NCBI RefSeq assembly: GCF_027172205.1
Contig: NC_070604.1
Span: forward strand, 64,807,023-64,871,022
Direction: 5' to 3'
DNA from: Podarcis raffonei
Taxonomy: Eukaryota > Chordata > Lepidosauria > Squamata > Lacertidae
DNA: 64,000 nt
Both the position numbers and the translations under genes were made by a program. Below the pieces are notes generated by a model. It did not search any database. It was not told where the DNA came from and saw only the letters and a program-made list of their open reading frames with translations. The stretch's first letter is position 1, and every line of letters starts with the position of its first letter. Shown here one piece after another: positions 55,871-64,000 of the stretch.

Positions 55871-57185
55871 TCTGGGCTTTTTCTTTGAAGATGTGAGTTT
55901 CTGAGGCTTTGTTTGATAATACCATAATCTGCATACTATCTCAGAGCCAAGATACTAAAAACTTCCTTTGTTTTTTGATAGTTGGTTGATTCTATTTTCA
56001 ACTTCAATCCCCTCCTACCCACCCCATTTGCTCAACTGGAAAAATATATTTGAGTGCCTTAGAGTTTAGCAGCTCCTTCTCTAACAGGTGTATCTGTTAG
56101 CATATATGTTATTTTTCCCCAAAATTGAGTACACGCACCAGTACAATCTTACATTGTTATAATACATTTCATGGTCTTAAAATAGTAGTAAAATAGTAAT
56201 AGCTTTGGTTTGAGAAGAAAGCAAGTATTGCATATGCATTTTCTTTTACTGGGGGGGGGGGGGACTTGGCCTGAAAAAAAATGAGTTCTTCTTTTCATTA
56301 CTTCCAATTTTCTGGAAACTACATCTCTATCCCTGCCCAGCATTTCAGTACATTTTCTAAGATCAGCAGATTCTTCATATTTCCACTTCTTTTGTATGTT
56401 GATAGACGTATACTTTGTTTTGAGTGGCTGCTACAGAACTGTAAAACTTGGTTCCATTGCATACTTAACTATAGTTACACTGTTCTTCAAATTATATTTA
56501 TAGTGGAATTCTTTATATGTCTCCTTTGAAGTCGAGTTTGACAAGGATTACTCACTTAAGTAGGTATGGGGTTGCGGTAGCTATAATGGTTAGGGCTATA
56601 TGAGAAAGGAAGTGGTATTGTGCTATGGTACTCATTGTGTTCAATGTTATATACTTTCCACTTTTTAATAGATTATATGAGAGTTCACTGTGCTAGGAAA
56701 TTTTTCTAAAGCAAATTTTGTTCAGAACACTACATGATAGAAGAAAAATGAGCTGGTCACAGAAGGTGGAAATGTAAAAATACAATTTTCACACTAATCC
56801 ATTATATCCCTGTGACTTGATTAAGTGCTGTGCAGATTGATTTTTAGAGCTACTGAATTGATAACAATATATTTCCATTGTTTTATACTCAGGTCACAAT
56901 TCATGTGATTAATTACTGCTGTTCAGAACTAGTGAAGTGGCTATCAGAAGATGAGCAAATAGAGAAAAGAGTGCCTTTACCCTGAAACCAGTTGTGCAAG
57001 TTTTTGCTGCTAGACAAGTGGGACTGAACTGGAGAACCATGCAGTCTGAGTGGTGGTTGCTGGGAGGGGGCAATTATAGCCAAGCTTTGCCTTTTTCATA
57101 GCTGACACCCACCGAATCAACATTTTCATTGAGCAGCAACCCAAAGATCTTTTTCCTGCTTAGCTACTGCCAGTTTAGACTCCAT
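55871..57185. other. VTA1 intron 1, nothing recognised
   Basis: AT-rich sequence with a poly-G run near 56,251-56,262. No transposon family or coding similarity was recognised. Confidence 0.35.
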
Positions 57186-57360
57186 TATTCTGTGGCCACA
57201 TTCACACTGTACACTTAAAGCATTTTGATAGCACTGTAGTTTTGTTAAGGGTGCAGAGAGTTGCTAGGAGACCCCTATTTCCTCCCAGAGTTGCAATTCT
57301 CAGAATGGTTTAATGATCAGTCCCTCTTCACAGGGAACTATGGAAATTGTAGCTTTGTGA
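57186..57360. repeat. Foldback MITE fragment
   Basis: 'cattcacactgtacacttaa', 'ttgttaagggtgcagagagt', 'gctaggagacccctatttcc' and 'atcagtccctcttcacaggg' repeat the family at 868-1,037, in a longer copy. Confidence 0.5.
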
Positions 57361-57623
57361 TAAGTGTTTTCTGGAAAATCTTCAGTCAGAGCAATTTGCC
57401 CAGGAAAATGTACATTTTGGCTTTGGAAAATGTTATAATGTCCTAGATAGTGATCTAGCTTAGGATGCTTATTTTACTTTTATTTAGTAAACATAGCTGT
57501 ACTCCCTGATACTGCCAAGCTTGCCTTACATTATATTTGTATTTAGCATCCATTCATTGTTGCTAATGAACTTATTAAACTGGTGTTTTTTTTCTGTGGA
57601 AAAATAAAGCACTTGGCTTAATG

Positions 57624-57791
57624 CAGGCATGTCCAGAGTCCATCTCGGGGGCCTAATTTGGCCCGTCAGTCAGTTTAATATGGCCCCTCAACAACTTCAA
57701 TCCTAAAAAAAGGTCAGCAACTTTGGTTGGCCCTTACACGTGCTCACTTCATCAAATCTGGCTGTCTTTGAAAAAAGTTTGGACACCCCTA
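57624..57791. mobile_element. Non-autonomous hAT element, 168 bp
   Basis: It starts 'caggcatgtccagagt' and ends 'aagtttggacacccct' plus A, giving imperfect inverted ends. The 8 bases 'gcttaatg' flank it exactly (57,616-57,623 and 57,792-57,799). 'ggcctaatttggcccg' inside is a common hAT MITE phrase. Confidence 0.9.
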
Positions 57792-57799
57792 GCTTAATG

Positions 57800-60199
57800 T
57801 AAGTGCTGCAAGAGCAGACCTGATTTTTCAAGTGACTGTGTATCATTTTTCAGATCATGAGTCATTACTGTCAGTAGTTGTGGTTTGCCTTGTGCATTCT
57901 CTTGGGTTCAGCATGGAGAATAGAAGTTGTAGGTATGATGGAGAGCTGAAGATGGTTGCTTTTTGAAGTATAGTTAAATTCTGTCCGCCTTATCAATTAG
58001 AATAGAAGACTTGCAAAACTTCATTTATAGTAGCACATATAACTTGTTTTTTTCAAATGTGTTGTAAAACAGGCTGCTGTATTCAGAGAACAGCATGTTC
58101 TTAGTTCATAGTTCATAGCTCGCAAACTGCATATGCAAGTTATTTGATGCAGTTTCAAACACTACCCTGTCCCTCAACAGCATATAATTAATTGAAGCCA
58201 GGGCAGACATTGGCAGACTGGTACCTACAGTCATAGAATGGTGGGACATGAAGTGAATTCCAGTTTCTCTCAGAGATCATTGTGCCACCTTCCTTGCACT
58301 GCCTGTGAAAGGACAATTTGATCTCTTTGTGCCACATCTGCTCGACATTCTTTCAGTATATATTTATAGAGATGTGCAGGTCACCCAGAATAAGTGATGG
58401 TGAACTTCAGCCCTTGAATTAATTGCCAGGAAGATTAAAAAATTGTTGTTTAGCGCTTAATTAGATAAAGTAACAGGATATAGAGAAAACCCATTGTGCG
58501 CAGAAAGGGCTTGTGTTCACATATTGGGTGGGGGTGCTCATTGTTTGGGCGTCACTTGATCTCCATCCCTCAAGAATGTAGGGGGACGGATCCGGGAGAA
58601 ACAAATGAAACCCCCTGTGAGTTTCAGTGTATCCTGTGTCTTGAAGGCATTACGTTTTGTTTCCTAGCCTCTGGAACTGACTCCAGTGATGTAGAGTGTG
58701 AATGTAGAAAGAGGCATTGCAATGGTCTGAAGTTACTGCATAACTTGTATTAGATGTTTTGGAGAGGGACATCCAGAAGGGAGATCATCAGGAGGCGCTG
58801 TCATTTTTGGCAATTTTTTTGTGCAATGTAGTTCACCCTAAAAGTCAGTGTGGAGTTGATAAGTTGATGACTTCAGGTTTTAAGTAACAGTGAGTTGTGA
58901 AAATGTTTCTCTGCACCACCAACCCGGCAGGGCAGAAAATGCTCCAGGAACAAGTGTGCATCAGATTTGTTTCATTATTCATTACTTATGTTTATTCTCT
59001 AGAATAATGTTTGCTCATTTGGGAAATAAACTGTTTTAAGAACTGTTTAACAGCCAACTGTTAAAAGATAACATCTATCCAGATTGTTGTGATTTCTCTC
59101 AGACTTTCTTCTAGTGTTCAGTGTGTGTAAACTCTTTAGCAGCAGTTGGAACAGCTTTCCACACGTAGGCAGTATCAACACATTGCTAAAGCAGCACATA
59201 GATCTTGAGATCTTAGTTCTTAAAAATCAAATTTTATGACATTGGCCAAACCTAGATTGCTTGCTAGGATCATGACTGCTATGCCACTTGTTCCAAAGCA
59301 CTCCCAATATGAGGATTTCAATGAAGGGTATGTTTTGGAAGCTGCAAATAGTTGTCAAAGTAAATCTGTGGCTAACACGTACTAATGTTAATAAATTCAT
59401 TAAAAAATATTGCCATGACAAAACAAGGGTTTGACAATGTTTGTTGTATAACATTTCTTTTTAACCCGCTGGTCACTAATGCAGAGCATACTAGTTAAGA
59501 TGTTTAATCTTGCCACTTCAGTGCTTGAGTAGCAAATTGAGATATATATTGTTTGCTTTTGAACATGTGCCTGCCAAGTGTTCATGTCTCTCGCAATATT
59601 GGAACACAGTCAAGTGAAACACAGTTGAATGGCTAGATTGACAAACATTCTGTAACCTTTGTTTTAACATTAAATGAAGCCAAGAATGGTCTGAGAGCAA
59701 GCAAGCACAGTATATGCTGACTATAAGATTATTATGATTATTATTATTTCCTAAGTAATAAGCATGTTATTTTAAAGCTTTTTTCAATTTTCAGTGTTTC
59801 GATTTTGTACAATACTTTGTTTTGTATGCAAGCACTTCTTAATTGTTGGGTTTTTTTTTTCCAAAACAAAAAATAAAATCATGTTTTGTAACCATTACTT
59901 AAAATGCTATTGTTTTGGAAAGTTTAAAAGGAATGGCTTGGGAACAAGTACCATAAAGGTAACCCTCGCCTGCTGTCAAATGAACCCGTCTTAACTTCAA
60001 GATCACATCAAAGATGCTGCTCTAAGTCCAAACCCCACCCCAGCAGCTGAAGTAAGGCAGTGATGAGAGACAAGGCCTTTTCAATTTATGGCATACCTTA
60101 GGAATTCACTTACCTGGTGCCATCTTTATTTTCTTTTGAGTGCCAGGTGACAATCATATTTACTAAGGCTTTATTGTCTAATGCTGGAATTTTAAACTA
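57800..60199. other. VTA1 intron 1, nothing recognised
   Basis: Mostly single-copy-looking AT-rich sequence. Short open frames on both strands have no recognisable similarity. Confidence 0.35.
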
Positions 60200-60361
60200 C
60201 AGTAGACGCTCGGGTTGCGAATGTGATCCGTGCGGGATGCACATTCACAACCCGCATCTGTGCACACGCGGGTTGCGATTCTGCGCTTCTGTAACCCGTT
60301 CCGGTATTTCTGGGTTTCGGTGGTCCGCAACCTGAAGCAGCTGTAACCCGAGGTATGACTG
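60200..60361. mobile_element. Tigger-like MITE, CpG-rich, 162 bp
   Basis: Ends 'cagtagacgctcgggttgcg' and 'taacccgaggtatgactg', with a CpG-rich body ('acacgcgggttgcgattctg'). TA precedes the left end, while the right side reads TT, so one TA is altered. Retained CpGs suggest it is younger than its neighbours. Confidence 0.7.
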
Positions 60362-60803
60362 TTCTCTCTGTGATTTATTATATCTTTTTATGAGTTTGTG
60401 ACTTCTCTAAACTGCTTTGAGAACTACAGCTGAAGAGTGGTTAACGGATAACTTAGCTAGAAATAAAAACTGATTTCTTAAAATGGTTTAAAATTTAATG
60501 TTACGTTTTAGATCCATTGTATTAGTACTGTGTTCTACTCAGGCTAATTTTTATACGTTGGAGTCCAGAGCAGCTCCTTTTTCAATGGTATTTTATTATT
60601 TATTATTATTATTGCTCCTAGGAAACGTGGCTGAATGCAAGAGTTTGTCTTTAAATTGCCAAAACATATTTTTTAGAAAACATGCTGGTTTGAAATCAGT
60701 CTTCCTGATTTTACTTCGTAAATACAAAGTAGGTTTTGTAAAGTATTTTAAAGTTGAAACACCCGTGGTTTCAGCTTATATTTTCTGAGGCACTGCGTAT
60801 ATT

Positions 60804-60865
60804 CATCATCCCTGGGCATAATTTCATTTCTTTACATCATCCCTGAGCATAATTTCATTTCTTGT
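60804..60865. repeat. 31-bp tandem duplication
   Basis: Two units of 31 bases starting 'catcatccctgggcataatt' and 'catcatccctgagcataatt' lie head to tail, differing at one internal base and the last few. Confidence 0.85.
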
Positions 60866-61527
60866 TCAAAATCATGCCGGCGGAACCTGTCACTCCAGTC
60901 ATTTGCCACTATCTTGAAGAGTTTCTTCAGCAGCAGCGGAACAAAGATGAGTGGTGGTAGCACTACAGATAGTAGTACCATGTGAGGTATGGATCATACT
61001 TCAGTCACCTGCTTTGGCCACTTTGGAGTGCTCTGAATTGAGAAGAGAGGGTGAGAAATACTCCTTGAGAAAGCTAGGCAGCTCAATATACTGCACAGTG
61101 CTGCCTGCCCTCTTTTTGTCTGCTTCACTTGCTCACCCCCTCCATTTCTTTTTTCACTTTGTCCTACTCAGGATGTTTCAGCTAACCTTCCAGAAGTAGG
61201 GCATTCCATAAATTTGGAACATCTACTGAGAACATGGCTGGGATACAAATAGCTCCATTAGATATGCTCTAGGATTCGGGCTTTTCCACTGGGGTTTTTA
61301 TTTGTTCCCTTGAGCAAACAGCAGGCTGTCACACAAACTGTTTTGGAAGCTCCTTCTAGCTTCAGAAGTTTGCCATGCGAAATGACACACAACGGATGGG
61401 TTGAGAAGAGCTTTTCTGTTGAGAAATATATGCTGAAAGCCCATGGGGAAGCAAAACTAGTTGCACAGTTGTTTGGATTCAGGTCCCTATTTTGCTTTTA
61501 AATCTCACTGAGGTACAGGAGATAGTA

Positions 61528-61769
61528 CAGTGGTACCTCTGGTTAAGAACTTAATTCGTTCTGGAGGTCTCTTCTTAACCTGAAACTGTTCTTAACCTGA
61601 AGCACCACTTTAGCTAATGGGGCCTCCCACTGCTGCCACACCGCCACCACGCGATTTCTGTTCTCATCCTGAAGCAAAGTTCTTAACCAGAGGTAATATT
61701 TCTGGGTTAGTGGAGTCTGTAACCCAAAGTGTGTGTAACCTGGATCGCATGTAACCCGAGGTACCACTG
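61528..61769 (-). mobile_element. Tigger-like MITE just upstream of VTA1 exon 2
   Basis: Ends 'cagtggtacctctggttaag' and 'taacccgaggtaccactg' with TA on both sides (61,526-61,527 and 61,770-61,771). The right end lies 39 bases before VTA1 exon 2. It is the same length, 242 bp, as the copy at 54,701-54,942. Confidence 0.88.
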
Positions 61770-61808
61770 TATTTATTAGTGACATTCATTAAGCTTTATT
61801 TTTTACAG

Positions 61809-61903
61809 GCCGTTTGTATGCTATGCAGACAGGTATGAAGATTGATAGTAAAAACCCAGAGTGTCGCAAATTTTTATGCAAGCTCATGGATCAACTTGAA
61901 GCT
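61809..61903 (+). CDS. VTA1: VTA1 exon 2
   Basis: After the acceptor 'ttttttacag' the exon completes the cysteine codon and reads 'RLYAMQTGMKIDSKNPECRK', then 'FLCKLMDQLEA', matching human VTA1 residues of the first MIT-like module. It ends on an alanine codon before the donor GTAAGT at 61,904. 95 bases, phase 0 at its 3' end. Confidence 0.96.
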
Positions 61904-63614
61904 GTAAGTAGTTTTGTTGCTGTATTGTTAAGTTTTGGCACTTGTATATAAAGAAGATTTCACAGAGAATAAATTGACCATAATGCTAGTGAATGTTCCA
62001 CAAGAACACACTTAACAAATGCAGTGCACAACTAATCAGGCCTAATATAGCATTGTATGTTGATAGTATTATTTACTGTAGTAAGGTTTAAATTTGACTG
62101 CTAGATATCTCACATAGTTCCTGTATTGTTACATTCTGGCTCAGTTTCGATTATCCTACAAACCATCGTTTAGAGTATTAATGCTTCAATATTACAAGAA
62201 AGTCTCATTGAAACCAGTGAGACTTGATTCAGAGTAACTCTGGTTAGTATAGGGCTGTGGGAGTGTGTGCTGCCTCCTTTGCATCCTTGATAAACAAGGG
62301 AAGAGGCAAGGGATGAATATGAAGTACATGAGGCCATGACATGTTCCCAATCCTTAATTCAAAGAAACAGAATGTGATCTAAACTGCCCACTGTGTGCTG
62401 CCAGTTTATAGATGTCTGGCCTCTAAATTTTGTTTCTGTACTACTTGCAAAATAGACTGCCCTCCCAATGTTTTCTGTACACTCTTGGCAGCTCAGGAAA
62501 TATAAGGGTAGTCTAATATCCTTGGTTTTTGTTTTGTAAGACGAAACTAAGGTTTCTTTAAATGCCAACAGTAAGTCTATTCAGGAGCCCTAAATCCACC
62601 TGTTGTAACTGTAACAGTGTTATTTACTTTGCTGATTTTATTAGGAAACCTGAAGCTTCTTGTACTCTGTAACATCTTTGAAATGAGGTCTTTGAATCGC
62701 AATGCACTGCTTGACTAAGCATTACCGTAAATCTTCAGGTCACTAGAGCAGTTAGGTTGAATCAGGGACTCTCATTTCATTAGCTCTTTATTCATATTAA
62801 ACGTTGCAATCTGAATTACAGGAGGCAACTATTGAGTCCTATTGACCTTCCCTGCCTGTGACACAGGTTATGAGTTATATAGTGTTGACTCTTTATACAA
62901 AGTTTTATTAAGTGTGGGTTAGGGAGGCAAAAGTGTCGTAGAACTTTTAGAAATCTGAACTGTGGCAGTTTAGCCACAGTCTGACTCTGTGGCACAGCAT
63001 GTTGTTGTTTGAAAATCCTGAATATGTTTTGCTTCTTTTTTTTTAAGATTCCTAGTTTTAATGGTTATGGATAAAGTTTAAAAACATTACGCATTAAAAA
63101 AAACCCAGAGTGGGGATGAATGGTGATGACTGGTACTTGGTGACTGCATGGTGCCTATCCTTTACAAGCACTGCTTCCTTTGTAGCATGTGCTTCATTCC
63201 TTAGTTTGCAATGTATATTCAGTTGCTAAAAATATATTCCCCAACACTCCACATGCCCCCCACCGAATAGATTGCACAAATAAAAATATTTGCTTAATGC
63301 TGTGAGGAGCTCTCCCACATAAGAAATTTGGAATGAGTGTGTGTTACACGTCACCACTAAGTTTCTGCCAATAACGCTTGATAATGTTGTTCTACATGGT
63401 TAGCAACTCTTAAAAGAGTTGCAGCAAGTACCAGAAGTCTCTTCTTGGTGGCCTCCCCGTGTCAGGAGTAATTTGTTCAGATAGTGGCAGAAATATAGCC
63501 AGATCAAATGGGGGATGAGGGGTTATTGTAACTTTTTGTGCTTTTATCTTGTATTTTTATCTTGTGAACTGCCCTGAGATCTTCAGATGAAGGGTAGTAT
63601 ATGAATTTAAATAG

Positions 63615-63672
<58 letters not shown>

Positions 63673-64000
63673 TGGCATGGGGCTCAGTTAGCTATAAGAA
63701 CAATAAGTGAGAAAAGTGCAACAAGTTTAATGGTTCTCACTGAGCTAAGAGACCCGTGTTTGTGTGTTGTATGTAGGTCAAGGATCAAATAGTAGAAAGC
63801 TTTCCCAAGGAAAAAAGAATAGTTTTCTATAAACAGAAAACTAGCATGTCAAGGAATCATCTAGGCTAGAACTCTTCTCTTAACACCTTCCTTTCTTTGT
63901 GGAGGGATTTTTCTGTACGGAAGAGCATTCAGATATGCACCTCTCTGAGGTGGCATAGCCAATTTACCAATTTACTGGATGCTAAATCAAGGACTAATAG
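61904..64000. other. VTA1 intron 2 (partial) with (GATA)n
   Basis: No further VTA1 exon was recognised (the next should begin near KKQLGDNEAI), so intron 2 runs past the window. 'cttgtgaactgccctgagat' near 63,561 looks like a sense L2-type 3' end that leads into a (GATA)n microsatellite at about 63,616-63,672. Confidence 0.6.

Larger units (their letters stand above)
53953..64000 (+). other. VTA1: VTA1 gene, 5' part (exons 1-2; continues beyond the window)
   Basis: VTA1 (LIP5) is a cytosolic cofactor of the ESCRT machinery. Its N-terminal tandem MIT-like modules bind ESCRT-III proteins such as CHMP1B and CHMP5, and its C-terminal domain binds VPS4, stimulating its assembly and ATPase during multivesicular body sorting and membrane scission. 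The two exons here encode about the first 68 residues, roughly the first fifth of a ~307-residue protein. Intron 1 is about 7.7 kb. Both splice sites and the frame across the junction (YYC-RLYAMQTGMK) are correct. The remaining exons must lie right of 64,000. Confidence 0.93.

Overview
The window looks like a piece of a squamate reptile genome, most likely a lizard. It holds a BovB LINE 3' end, Sauria-type tRNA SINEs, CR1, L2 and squamate-type L1 fragments, and many short palindromic hAT and Tigger-like MITEs. Coding sequence is sparse, in short exons with GT-AG introns. I cannot name the species.

Three genes are recognisable: NMBR (minus strand, coding exons at 37,392-36,938, 27,529-27,181 and 25,387-24,989), GJE1 (plus strand, exons at 43,671-43,709, 44,637-44,819 and 46,774-47,169) and VTA1 (plus strand, exon 1 at 53,953-54,061, exon 2 at 61,809-61,903, the rest beyond the right edge). 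NMBR-GJE1-VTA1 is the order I know from human chromosome 6q24, so this is an old conserved block. The genes are neighbours but not a pathway: a neuromedin B receptor, the small four-cysteine connexin Cx23, and an ESCRT-III/VPS4 cofactor. NMBR (400 codons) and GJE1 (205 codons) are complete and open.

Layout. 1-24,988: intergenic DNA beyond the 3' end of NMBR, with many transposon fossils, including a 3.16-kb composite L1 with one 15-bp target-site duplication, a CR1 fragment, an old hAT transposase and a short retroposed foldback with a hammerhead-like core. A few stretches look like regulatory DNA but are unproven. 24,989-37,392: NMBR with a 1.8-kb intron 2 and a 9.4-kb intron 1; a twin-primed L1 sits in intron 1. 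37,393-43,670: NMBR promoter region, a long GATA-type microsatellite, and a CpG-rich island near 41.6-42.2 kb with no recognised gene. 43,671-47,169: GJE1. 47,170-53,952: intergenic, with several hAT non-autonomous elements flanked by exact 8-bp duplications, ending in a CpG-rich VTA1 promoter with NRF1-, ETS- and TCTCGCGAGA-like sites. 53,953-64,000: start of VTA1, including a Tigger-like MITE only 39 bp before exon 2.

I found no convincing new protein system. The most unusual signals are structural: the composite L1, the twin-primed L1, the hammerhead-like foldback, the orphan CpG island and the MITE beside a splice acceptor.
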